From: Bacteriovorax sp. UBA1852
GTDB lineage: Bacteria > Bdellovibrionota > Bacteriovoracia > Bacteriovoracales > Bacteriovoracaceae
NCBI GenBank assembly: GCA_002338505.1
Contig: DDIK01000108.1
Span: 4,077 to 24,765, forward strand
DNA: 20,689 bases
Direction: 5' to 3'
The notes under the pieces were generated by a model. That model made no database searches. It saw nothing but the letters and a program-made list of their open reading frames with translations, and had not been told where the DNA came from. A program made the position numbers and the translations under genes. Below, one piece after another: positions 7,781-15,088 of the stretch; position 1 is the first letter of the stretch; each line of letters opens with the position of its first letter.

Positions 7781-8344
7781 ATGAGCGAAGTAAATTATCA
7801 CGTACAACCTACTCCAAACCCAAACGCACTGAAGTTCATCTTCGACCAACAACTAAAAGTTGGTAATTATGTAAGTTATAAAACTCCTGTAGAGTGTGGT
7901 GAAAACAATCTGGCGATTAACCTCTTTACTGTACGTGGTATCGATCAGCTTCACTTTTTTGAAAATACACTTACAATCACTAAGTTTAATTATGAAACTT
8001 GGGATGAAATTGAGCCAAAGCTTAAGCAGGTCTTCGATGAATTTGTTCCAAAGCATAATCCAGATTATGAAGAGTATGATCCAGAAGCAGAAAGAAGAGC
8101 AAACTTAACACCTGAGCTCAAAGTGATCGAAGAAGTTCTTGATAGAACGATTCGTCCAGGACTACAAGCTGATGGTGGAGATGTTCAAGCAATAAGCTTA
8201 GAAGACGATGTTCTTCTTGTTCGTTATCAAGGAGCTTGTGGTACATGCCCTAGTTCAACGACTGGTACGCTTGAGGCGATAAAATCAATTCTTAGGAATG
8301 AATATAAGCCTGAAATTGATGTTTATATTGCTCCTGAGTGGTAG
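7781..8344 (+). CDS. Nfu-type Fe-S carrier with N-terminal Nfu_N and C-terminal NifU domains
   Basis: The protein has 187 aa in two parts. Residues 5-90 match the Nfu N-terminal domain ('VQPTPNPNALKFIF'). Residues 111-187 are the NifU-like domain with 'GLQADGGDVQ' and the cluster-binding pair C153-x2-C156 in 'ACGTCPSS'. This two-domain plan is the one of mitochondrial NFU1 and its alphaproteobacterial relatives, in which a dimer holds a [4Fe-4S] cluster between the CxxC motifs and passes it to apo-proteins. It is the last gene of the SUF operon, 19 bases after sufS. It most likely takes clusters from SufBCD. A direct role as sulfur acceptor in place of SufE would be unusual and is not supported by sequence. 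Confidence 0.93.
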   Translation: MSEVNYHVQPTPNPNALKFIFDQQLKVGNYVSYKTPVECGENNLAINLFTVRGIDQLHFFENTLTITKFNYETWDEIEPKLKQVFDEFVPKHNPDYEEYDPEAERRANLTPELKVIEEVLDRTIRPGLQADGGDVQAISLEDDVLLVRYQGACGTCPSSTTGTLEAIKSILRNEYKPEIDVYIAPEW

Positions 8345-8374
8345 TGAATAAGAACCCTTACTTTTTTACACACA
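8345..8374 (+). terminator. Weak candidate terminator after the SUF operon
   Basis: Just after the nfu stop, TAAG-AACC-CTTA is followed by CTTTTTT. The stem is only four base pairs, so this is a marginal call; the run of T and the position at the end of the operon are the support. Confidence 0.25.
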
Positions 8375-8446
8375 TATATCAATAAGTTTTCCTTTAAAAA
8401 CGTTTAGATGCTAATGATATGAAACAGTTAAATTAAGAAGGGCATC

Positions 8447-8944
8447 TTGAAACATATTTTTCTTGTAATTTCATTTATCTCATCAATAAACATACTGGCA
8501 TCTGAATTAAGCGCACCTAGGACCTGCCAAACTGTATCGAATATTGAGCAAGCCAAAATTTGTGCAAAATCGATATTTTTCACAGAGCACCTAGAGACCT
8601 ATTATGGATCAACTCTTTACCTTGCGTACGATAAAGCTCAAAAAGAAAAGGTTCTGAAAACACTAGATGCTATTGAAAGTTTTCCAAATGAAAGAATTGC
8701 AAAGAATTATAAAAGTTTAATTGAATCAGCGAGTTACTTAGCAATAGTAGTTGATTCAAACGACATGCCTTACTATTCGATTTATGCCATGGCGAAGAAC
8801 ACAAGAACGATGGCCATAATGAAAAACTTATCTGCTGATTGGATTCTTACTGATGATAGTTTCGAAGATGATAATTTTGACAATTATGTAAAAAAGCTAT
8901 TCGCAGTATCACCGAACTTAATACTTGAGAGCTATAGCTATTAG
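8447..8944 (+). CDS. Small secreted hypothetical protein, 165 aa
   Basis: Start is TTG 8447, four bases after an AAGGG ribosome site. Residues 1-18 form a classic Sec signal peptide (K at position 2, hydrophobic core 'IFLVISFISSINIL'), with likely cleavage after 'LAS'. The mature part has two cysteines (C27 and C38) that could form a disulfide, and an acidic stretch near the end ('DDSFEDDNFD'). I recognise no family. It sits alone, about 100 bases after the SUF operon and convergent with the lipoprotein gene at 8963 (18 bases between stops). Confidence 0.75.
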   Translation: MKHIFLVISFISSINILASELSAPRTCQTVSNIEQAKICAKSIFFTEHLETYYGSTLYLAYDKAQKEKVLKTLDAIESFPNERIAKNYKSLIESASYLAIVVDSNDMPYYSIYAMAKNTRTMAIMKNLSADWILTDDSFEDDNFDNYVKKLFAVSPNLILESYSY

Positions 8945-8962
8945 TTTAAACTCTAGTCAGTG

Positions 8963-11245
8963 TTAACGATCACTATCAACTAAAATCTTTAACTCCTCAG
9001 GTGTTATATCTAAATAAGGAAGTTTTCTATTCCCACCTCCATAGATAAGTAAGCCTTTGGATTGATCAGCAAATACACCCTGGGGATAGTGTTCTTCCAT
9101 ACTTTTTGCATGTTCAACTAATTTATCTTCTCTTACTCTTTTAAGAACCTGAGCTCCTTTAAGCGCTAGCTCTGTACTAACAGAATAAGTTATATATTGA
9201 TCATGATGAGTAAATGAAAACTTTGATCCTGCAACTTGGGCGATGCCTGATAAAATTGCTCCTTTTCCAAAAGTAATATAATCAGGAGAAAAATTATCGT
9301 AGTGCTCATAAGCAAAGTTTTTTCCAGTTCTCGCCATAGTCATAATTTCATCACTAAAGACAAGAATATTTAACTCGTCACAAAGCTCCTTTAATCTCCT
9401 AGGGAAGTCTGGCCTAAAATAACCAGCATTCATAGTATCGGTTACGATTGATTCAAGAAATAATGCTCCGATTGGCTTTCCATTAGGTGGATTAGTGACT
9501 TTTTCTCTAATAAGATTAAGAACATTTTCTTCCGCCTCTTTTAATTGCTTAATTACTTCAGGGTTCTTTGGGTCCCAAGCGTAATAAGTAGGAGATGGAA
9601 GAAGATACGGATCGTTATCGTAATTAGATGATGCATTTCTCTTATGTCTTTTTTCCATTCTTCCATGGCCTGCTCCATAGGTACCTTCAAAGTAGAGAAT
9701 TTCAATATCACCGCTATTAATTAGTTTATTTTCTTCATCGTTTCTTTTTAAAAATTGAAAGGCTATTTCATAGAGGAAGTTATTTGCATCACTCCCACTT
9801 TGCATAAAAATTAGAGGCTTAGAAGCACCCTTGGTAAGATCTGACCACTGTTTGTTAAAAACACCTTTAGGGCCATCAAAACCGTATTCTCTATTAAGAA
9901 CACTTCGAGACATTCCTTCACCAACTGCATCAGATTCCATTGTGTGCCGAAAAAGATAGTCTGGCTCATTAAAGGCTTTGTCATTATCTCTGAGCCATCG
10001 ATATCCCCAACCACGGTTACTATCCTTAGCAAGCTGAGCACTTGTTAAATCCTCACCACGATAGATCTTTTTCATAGATTGAAGCATATTTCCTGAGACG
10101 GTCTTGAGGTTATCGTTTAATACTGATTGCTTTAATATTTTTTCAATCTTGGAAATCGCTGCAGAGGATTCAAGCTCTTTAGGGTTTTGTGAATCAATAA
10201 GCTCTAGAAAATATTTTAATACTTTTGGTGGTAGTGACTCATGATCTCGAAGAGACTTGAGATTAAGAAGAGCTGTAGTTAGAATTTGATCTGAAATATC
10301 TTTTCGGTGATTGAAAGTCTTTTCTAGCGCCGTCTGCGCCACTGTATCTGCTGGAAGCTTCCTCTGTAGTAGAGCGGATCTAATATTGTCTACATCACGA
10401 GGCTCTAACTTTGCAATCCTGACGCTTAAGTTATTATTAACGTAATAGATGAGATTTTTTGATTCATCACTACCCTCTAATGGATTTGTAATGAAGGTCG
10501 CGCTATTTAGGTTTTCAAGTAAAGCCAGATCAAGCTCTCTAAGCTGTTCCCTAGATGGACTATGTTTGAGGTAATAAGTTAGCGCTTTGGACTTTTCATT
10601 TACAAGAAATCTTCTGGACTTCGTAGAGTTTTCAAAAAAGATAGCTTTGTTAATAAGTTGATGAGAACCATATTGATGATCAACGGCAAGTAAATTCTCA
10701 AGGGCCCATTGTCGTAGTTTTAATCCAAGCTTTGGATCGTAGTTGAGACCTAGATATAGTTGTATGAGTGGTCTATTGATAAGATCGATAGCAGTAGAGT
10801 TTTGAATGAAATAATTTACTTTTGAAAAGTTCACTTGTTTTAAGGCATGTTTTAACTCATCACCTTCAAGTTTTAGTAAATCAAAGAATTCACGATGCCC
10901 TACAATCTCTTTTTCGATGAGAGACTTAATAGAGTCAACATCATAGTCTCTATAAAAAGACAAAGAACTCTTGACTCTCTTTGCTAATTCCTCTGGAATT
11001 TTATAAGTGAAGACTTCTTCGGGCAACAAAGCTCTTAGGTCAGTATCTCTGCCTTCAAACGCCTCATTTGCGATCTGATTAATATTACTGGCCCTATGAT
11101 TATTAAATTGTGCTACAGCATCTAAACAGGAGTTGATTTTTGGACTAAACTCTTGGGCAAGAGATCTCCCAGAATTTTCTTTGTTGCGAATAAAGCTCGA
11201 ACAAGAAACGGTGAATATGAGTATAGTCATCAGAGCTAGCTTCAT
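8963..11245 (-). CDS. Predicted lipoprotein with C-terminal class III PLP aminotransferase domain
   Basis: A 760-aa protein in two halves. Residues 1-15 are a lipoprotein signal (hydrophobic core, then 'FTVSC', C15 lipidated); Ser at +2 suggests the outer membrane. There is no twin arginine, so Sec export is expected. Residues about 30-400 are mostly helical and belong to no family I know. Residues about 410-760 read as a class III aminotransferase: 'MQSGSDANN' (481-489), 'GTYGAGHGR' (521-529), 'FLES' (596-599), 'FSDEIMTMARTGKNFA' (630-645; D632 for the pyridine nitrogen, E633), and 'DYITFGKG' with PLP lysine K661. The catalytic set looks intact, but only 99 residues follow K661, fewer than usual, so the small C-terminal domain is shortened. 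A PLP enzyme outside the cytoplasm is unusual; substrate unknown. The ribosome site is poor. Confidence 0.82.
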   Translation of the reverse strand: MKLALMTILIFTVSCSSFIRNKENSGRSLAQEFSPKINSCLDAVAQFNNHRASNINQIANEAFEGRDTDLRALLPEEVFTYKIPEELAKRVKSSLSFYRDYDVDSIKSLIEKEIVGHREFFDLLKLEGDELKHALKQVNFSKVNYFIQNSTAIDLINRPLIQLYLGLNYDPKLGLKLRQWALENLLAVDHQYGSHQLINKAIFFENSTKSRRFLVNEKSKALTYYLKHSPSREQLRELDLALLENLNSATFITNPLEGSDESKNLIYYVNNNLSVRIAKLEPRDVDNIRSALLQRKLPADTVAQTALEKTFNHRKDISDQILTTALLNLKSLRDHESLPPKVLKYFLELIDSQNPKELESSAAISKIEKILKQSVLNDNLKTVSGNMLQSMKKIYRGEDLTSAQLAKDSNRGWGYRWLRDNDKAFNEPDYLFRHTMESDAVGEGMSRSVLNREYGFDGPKGVFNKQWSDLTKGASKPLIFMQSGSDANNFLYEIAFQFLKRNDEENKLINSGDIEILYFEGTYGAGHGRMEKRHKRNASSNYDNDPYLLPSPTYYAWDPKNPEVIKQLKEAEENVLNLIREKVTNPPNGKPIGALFLESIVTDTMNAGYFRPDFPRRLKELCDELNILVFSDEIMTMARTGKNFAYEHYDNFSPDYITFGKGAILSGIAQVAGSKFSFTHHDQYITYSVSTELALKGAQVLKRVREDKLVEHAKSMEEHYPQGVFADQSKGLLIYGGGNRKLPYLDITPEELKILVDSDR

Positions 11246-11257
11246 TATAAGCTTGTC

Positions 11258-11272
11258 GGTAATTTAATTACC
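11258..11272. repeat. Short perfect inverted repeat upstream of the lipoprotein gene
   Basis: GGTAATT-T-AATTACC lies 13 bases upstream of the start codon of the leftward lipoprotein gene, where a ribosome site would be expected but none is clear. It may be an operator or affect translation; AT-rich repeats of this size can also be chance. Confidence 0.3.
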
Positions 11273-11426
11273 AATACTTAGAAAAAGAACTTAGAATCAA
11301 CTTATTTGACCAAATGCTTCAAGAATATAGTCAAGTAAGTAAAGTAGATAGCTGGTTACTTTTTAGGTTCCTAGTTCAAGACAGTCTCTTCAAATGTTTA
11401 TACAATAGTTTAAATCCCTGTTGGTT

Positions 11427-12362
11427 TTAAAGCCTATCATCCATCCATGCTAAGACATCATTTCGAAGTCGATATATTTGAACTGCAGCAGGTCTATGTC
11501 CCATATGAAAAGTATAAAGTTTAGGCTCATGACCTGCTTGATAAATCATACTCCATAGCTTCCACTGATTAATTGTAGGAACAGACGTATCTTTATTCGC
11601 AATAATCATCGCCACATTAGCAAGATGCTTTGAATTGGCCACGATACTTGCATCTAAGTGAATATTCTTTCGAAGAATCTCTTCATATTCATCTTGAGTT
11701 TCAAGACCTAAAAAATCCATATGCCTCTCTCGGATATCAACAATAATTTGATGTTCAGAATAAGCATATATTGAAGGCATATCACTTCCAGCAACAGCAA
11801 CAAACATGGCCCTAAACCTATCATCAGATCCCAATAGCATTGAAGAACGAATTCCACCAAGACTTACCCCTACAAGACCGATTCTATCCCTATCAAACTC
11901 AAAGTACTGATGGACGTAGTCGATCAATAGATTAGTTATCTTTAAACTAGAGCGATTTATATCTTCTATTCTCCCAAATGAATTTTCATCAACAATATCA
12001 AGCCTAACCTCAGTCATAGGAACAAGAACATGATAACCATTTTCTTGTAAAAAATGTGCCATAACTCTTTCTAAAACGGTTTCTCCAAGAATATTTGGCG
12101 TGACAACAATTAATTTGTTTTTTACATTTTGAGTGGCTTTATGAAACTTGAATTGAAAATTAATTACAGACTCTAAGCTCTCATTCTGATAACGAAGAAC
12201 CCCCTTACCTTCATAATAACCCTTGTTACTAAGATCATTCGGATCAATCTGGTCAATCGAATCAAATTGAGCCTGTGGATCTACCTGGTTTTGAAGTCTA
12301 TCTACAGAGTAGACATTAAAGAAAAGCATCAACAATACAAAAGCCCGTGCGAAAGACCTCAT
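11427..12362 (-). CDS. Exported alpha/beta hydrolase
   Basis: The 311-aa protein has an N-terminal signal sequence ('ARAFVLLMLFFNVYS', likely cleaved after residue 19), so it probably acts in the periplasm or outside the cell. The alpha/beta-hydrolase fold is shown by the nucleophile elbow 'GLVGVSLGG' (S167), the acid D258 in 'IIANKDTSVP' and the histidine H289 in 'FHMGHRP', in the right order. 'VTPNILGETVLERVMAHFLQENGYHVLVP' fits the first strands and the oxyanion-hole region. Substrate (ester, peptide or lipid) cannot be told. It has a strong GGAGG site four bases before the ATG. It lies 181 bases upstream of the lipoprotein gene on the same strand; whether they share a transcript is unclear. 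Confidence 0.85.
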   Translation of the reverse strand: MRSFARAFVLLMLFFNVYSVDRLQNQVDPQAQFDSIDQIDPNDLSNKGYYEGKGVLRYQNESLESVINFQFKFHKATQNVKNKLIVVTPNILGETVLERVMAHFLQENGYHVLVPMTEVRLDIVDENSFGRIEDINRSSLKITNLLIDYVHQYFEFDRDRIGLVGVSLGGIRSSMLLGSDDRFRAMFVAVAGSDMPSIYAYSEHQIIVDIRERHMDFLGLETQDEYEEILRKNIHLDASIVANSKHLANVAMIIANKDTSVPTINQWKLWSMIYQAGHEPKLYTFHMGHRPAAVQIYRLRNDVLAWMDDRL

Positions 12363-12539
12363 ATTACCTCCAATATTTTTAAGTGCGCGAAAAGTAGTCT
12401 CTACATAGCAAATGACGCCATATATGTCACCACAAAAGAATCAAAGTATTTCTTTTTTTCACGAAGGGTCAGTGAAATAAAGTCAAAACTATACAATTCA
12501 ATAGAAGTATCTGCGAAAGACCCAACAATATCATTTTAA

Positions 12540-12756
12540 TTCATCACAATTGAATCTATTGAAGCAGATGTGTTTGTCGCTGAAGATCGAAATAAGATAT
12601 GGAGAGAAATGTGGGTATATTGATTCTCTTTGGGTGCACGATGACTTTCAAAAGTTAAGCATAGTAAAGACCTTAAAAATGAAAGGTGAGAACTGGGCGC
12701 GTGAAAGAGGCCATGGTTTTATCGCCACGGATGTTGATTATTCAAATAAGAGACTG
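12540..12756 (+). pseudogene. Degraded GNAT acetyltransferase fragment, frameshifted
   Basis: From about 12540 one frame reads 'TIESIEADVFVAEDRN'. Between about 12580 and 12605 the reading shifts to another frame that gives 'CGYIDSLWVHDDFQ', 'KTLKMKGENWARERG' and 'FIATDVDYSNKRL'. Together these are the central strands and motif A/B region of a GNAT N-acetyltransferase. The frame break, missing start and the acetyl-CoA loop reading 'QKLSIV' instead of the expected R-x-x-G-x-G all indicate a dead gene. The end of the fragment continues without a stop into transposase sequence, so an ORF from ATG 12550 to 12834 is a chimera of two broken genes and should not be read as one protein. Confidence 0.7.
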
Positions 12757-13014
12757 TCAGTATACTTTAAATATTCAGAGCCTATCAGAAGAATCATTTA
12801 CACGACTAACATAATTGAAGGACTTCACAGATAAATGAGGAAAGTGACGAAGAATCGCTCTATATTCCCATCAGACGATGCTCTCTTTAAAATCCTCTAT
12901 CTTGTAATCCAGGATATTTCTAAGAAGTGGAAGACTCCAAAATGGAGATGGGGCGAGATTATATCACAGCTCACAGTGCATTTTGAGGGTAGAATAAAGA
13001 TTGATTTGATATAA
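12757..13014 (+). pseudogene. 3' remnant of an IS256-family transposase
   Basis: The translated stretch 'FKYSEPIRRIIYTTNIIEG', then 'MRKVTKNRSIFPSDDALF', 'LYLVIQDISKKW' and 'WRWGEIISQLTVHFEGR' is the conserved C-terminal end of IS256 (mutator-type) transposases. The catalytic DDE region that lies further upstream in intact genes is absent. A TAA at 12832-12834 interrupts the remnant where the family has Asn-Arg-Gln (CAA to TAA would be one C-to-T change); the frame then stays open to the natural stop at 13012-13014. No terminal inverted repeat was recognised. The fusion to the GNAT fragment suggests an old insertion followed by deletion. Confidence 0.85.
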
Positions 13015-13022
13015 AAATGAAC

Positions 13023-13043
13023 GTGGCCCTAAGTTAGGGCCAC
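13023..13043 (-). terminator. GC-rich hairpin, probable terminator for the gene at 13099
   Basis: GTGGCCCTAA-G-TTAGGGCCAC is a near-perfect palindrome (10-base arms around one base; a practical 8-bp stem with a 5-base loop). Read on the minus strand it is followed by GTTCATTTTTAT, a usable T-tract, and it lies 55 bases past the stop of the leftward secreted-protein gene. On the plus strand the T-tract is poor. Confidence 0.6.
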
Positions 13044-13053
13044 TCATATATTC

Positions 13054-13072
13054 TTAGCTTTGATAAAGCTAA
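13054..13072. repeat. Second hairpin next to the terminator
   Basis: TTAGCTTT-GAT-AAAGCTAA is a perfect 8-base inverted repeat with a 3-base loop, 11 bases from the GC-rich hairpin. It may reinforce termination for the leftward gene or be an RNA 3'-end stabiliser. Confidence 0.5.
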
Positions 13073-13098
13073 CGTGATTCTTTAACTAGTATTTTAAA

Positions 13099-13488
13099 TT
13101 AGTATTCTACGCTACACTCCAAAGCAACTTCTTTAAGATCATCCATTTCTCCGATTCCACCATTGTCATTGCTTAATGTTAGTCTTATTTCTACATCTTC
13201 ACCAACTTTTGATACAAAGCCAGAACTATTGTCTTCATATTTTGCCTTCATACCAGTTACCTTATCTTTAATATAAGCTTCACCAAATAGGCCAGATGCT
13301 AGAACATCGACATAATAAGCTAAACCATTTCCTATTACATGTATTGACCTATCTTTTTTCGTGATTTTTAAATCCTTACTAGAAATATCTGAATATGTCC
13401 CGTTCATATATACCTTACAGCTCAAAGTTCCATCTGCAAAAGATGACATCGAAGCCAAAAGTGTTAGACCAATAATTAATTTATTCAT
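13099..13488 (-). CDS. Small secreted hypothetical protein, 129 aa
   Basis: Residues 1-18 ('MNKLIIGLTLLASMSSFA') are a Sec signal peptide, with cleavage expected before 'DGT'. The mature protein of about 110 aa is rich in beta-prone segments ('SIHVIGNGLAYYVDVLASG', 'DVEIRLTLSN') and has two cysteines, C24 near the start and C125 near the end, well placed for a disulfide closing a beta sandwich. I recognise no family. It has a strong AAAGGAG ribosome site ahead of the ATG at 13488 and two hairpins behind it, so it looks like a well-expressed single gene. Confidence 0.8.
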   Translation of the reverse strand: MNKLIIGLTLLASMSSFADGTLSCKVYMNGTYSDISSKDLKITKKDRSIHVIGNGLAYYVDVLASGLFGEAYIKDKVTGMKAKYEDNSSGFVSKVGEDVEIRLTLSNDNGGIGEMDDLKEVALECSVEY

Positions 13489-13718
13489 TTTATTCTCCTT
13501 TCATTAAAATAATGGTTTCTAATCTTTGTTTAAATTGATTATGTCAGCTTTTATGACCAAGTAGAGTTTATTTGAAAAATTGGGTAATGATTATATGTAA
13601 AAAGAATTGACGATATCGTTAAGATACTGAAATATATGAAACAAAATTCAGACTAAAATACTTCAGTGAAACTGATTGATGCATATTCATTTGAATGCTT
13701 CTTTAGAGAATATCTAAC

Positions 13719-14192
13719 TTAAGAAGCCTCTTTCCTATCCAACTCAACTTTTGACAAATCCAACGACAATCTCTTAATAGTAGTGCCTGCATCTCTCAAT
13801 CTCGTAGCTAACATCCTAGAGAGATTAAGCATAATCAAAGAAAAAAGCTTACTATTAGTTTCATAAAGACCAAAGATATCATCATACTCAAGAACAAGAA
13901 TATCAGTATAAGAATCAATGTAAATATCTGCTTGCCTCACAGGATCTTTAAGAAGCACCATTTCACCAAAGAGATCTCCCTTTCTAAGATTCGCTAGGAC
14001 AATATCTTTTTTTAAGACCTTTGCATTTCCATTTAAGATTAGAAAAACTTCATTCCCCGTGTCTCCCTCGCGAAACATATACTGACCAGGACTTAAAGTC
14101 TCAACACGACATTTCTCTACAATCTTCATGATCTCCTGATCATAAAGTTCATAGAAAAGAGGACAGGCCTTAACAACTTGTACGATACTCAT
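13719..14192 (-). CDS. Stand-alone cyclic-nucleotide-binding (CAP_ED) protein
   Basis: A 157-aa protein made mostly of one cNMP-binding beta-barrel. Visible are 'LSPGQYMFREGDTGNEVFLILNGNAKV' (33-59) and the phosphate-binding cassette 'GDLFGEMVLLKDPVRQADI' (72-90), with E77 and R86, the residues that grip the ribose and cyclic phosphate in ligand-binding members. Two or so helices follow (about 105-150). There is no helix-turn-helix, so it is not a CRP-type transcription factor, and no membrane segment. Its ATG overlaps the stop of the channel gene by one base (TAATG), with AAGAAGG upstream, so it is translationally coupled and probably acts on or with that channel complex. Which nucleotide it binds, if any, is unknown. 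Confidence 0.88.
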   Translation of the reverse strand: MSIVQVVKACPLFYELYDQEIMKIVEKCRVETLSPGQYMFREGDTGNEVFLILNGNAKVLKKDIVLANLRKGDLFGEMVLLKDPVRQADIYIDSYTDILVLEYDDIFGLYETNSKLFSLIMLNLSRMLATRLRDAGTTIKRLSLDLSKVELDRKEAS

Positions 14193-15088
14193 TAGCTAGC
14201 CTTCTTGATTTTACTATCACTATTGGACTGTAATTCTTTTAAGATTTTCTCCATCACATTTCTTATCTTTGGTAATTCTGAATCCATGCTTGAATTTTCG
14301 AGCTCTGCGTGAAGATGGTACCAAAGAGTTTGTAAGACGGTTTCAACCTTTTCAAACGTGATTTCACGAGTTTTTTCGATGGGAGAGATCGTATTAAGTG
14401 TTGTGAGAATGATTGAAAAGAAAATACCAGCAATGGAAGTCTTCATAGCAAAAGTGACGTTGACGACAAATTGTGAAAGCGTATTTCCGGACTCTTCTAA
14501 GTTCGTAAAGTCCATTCTCGCTATTTCAGGTAGGGCCATAGAAATCCCAATAAAAGTTCCAAAGACTCCAAGAATAATAAACATGGTCGGAAGAACATCG
14601 AGAATTCTTGTAACGCCATCAATAGGTACTTTCCCAAAAAGTTTAGACCAATTCTCATCCTCCCCCATTACTCTCTCAGTTAATTGATAGAAGTCTGGTT
14701 GGGAAACAGAACAAAAGACATTCGCTTCACTTTGAATATTACCAATAAGGCCATGCTTACTGCCAACATATTCCTTTAAAGAAAGTCCTCTCTTCATTCT
14801 TGTACTCTTTTCTTCATTAAAGACTTTACGTAAATTTCTCTCTGGTAGCTTCTGATTCACTCTCCCTAAAATATCGTTGAGTGAGTGTGTGATCTCTGTC
14901 ACCTTCACATTCTTTTCCTTATCTTCTGATAAAGTAGCAGAAAGCTCTCTTGTAAATCTTGAAAAATACGCCTCATCTCGCTTACTATGCCGATAAGCAA
15001 GCCATCTCAAACTCAAGGCAACAGATAAGACTGCAAACATAAATTCGATTAAATAATGACTAAAAAAGTCTAAAATTAATTCAATCAT
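14192..15088 (-). CDS. MotA/TolQ/ExbB-type proton channel protein, ZorA-like
   Basis: The protein has 298 aa. One membrane helix lies at about 14-31, then a cytoplasmic region (about 32-160), then two helices: 161-186 ('VLPTMFIILGVFGTFIGISMAL') and about 214-234 ('AMKTSIAGIFFSIILTT'), with a short charged cytoplasmic tail. The 'GVFGTFIGI' and 'F..KTSIAGIFFS' motifs are those of the channel-lining helices of the MotA/TolQ/ExbB superfamily, closest in wording to ZorA-like members. Such subunits form pentamers around a dimer of a MotB-like partner and turn ion flow into movement. The partner is the gene immediately upstream (ATGA overlap, 4 bases). It lacks the long tail of true ZorA. Confidence 0.85.
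   Translation of the reverse strand: MIELILDFFSHYLIEFMFAVLSVALSLRWLAYRHSKRDEAYFSRFTRELSATLSEDKEKNVKVTEITHSLNDILGRVNQKLPERNLRKVFNEEKSTRMKRGLSLKEYVGSKHGLIGNIQSEANVFCSVSQPDFYQLTERVMGEDENWSKLFGKVPIDGVTRILDVLPTMFIILGVFGTFIGISMALPEIARMDFTNLEESGNTLSQFVVNVTFAMKTSIAGIFFSIILTTLNTISPIEKTREITFEKVETVLQTLWYHLHAELENSSMDSELPKIRNVMEKILKELQSNSDSKIKKAS

Noticed and set aside
12457..12477. Inverted repeat TTTCAC-N9-GTGAAA as a terminator
   Set aside because: The T-run lies before the stem on the plus strand and gives an A-run after it on the minus strand, and no gene ends here.
12267..12539. A 90-residue open frame on the plus strand
   Set aside because: It lies largely antisense to the start of the hydrolase gene, has no ribosome site, and its translation shows no family or globular pattern.
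13540..13720. A rightward promoter and short gene near 13600
   Set aside because: A TTGACG-like hexamer is present, but every frame that follows closes within about ten codons.
13719..14192. A CRP/FNR-type transcription factor
   Set aside because: The protein ends at 157 residues with no helix-turn-helix after the nucleotide-binding barrel.
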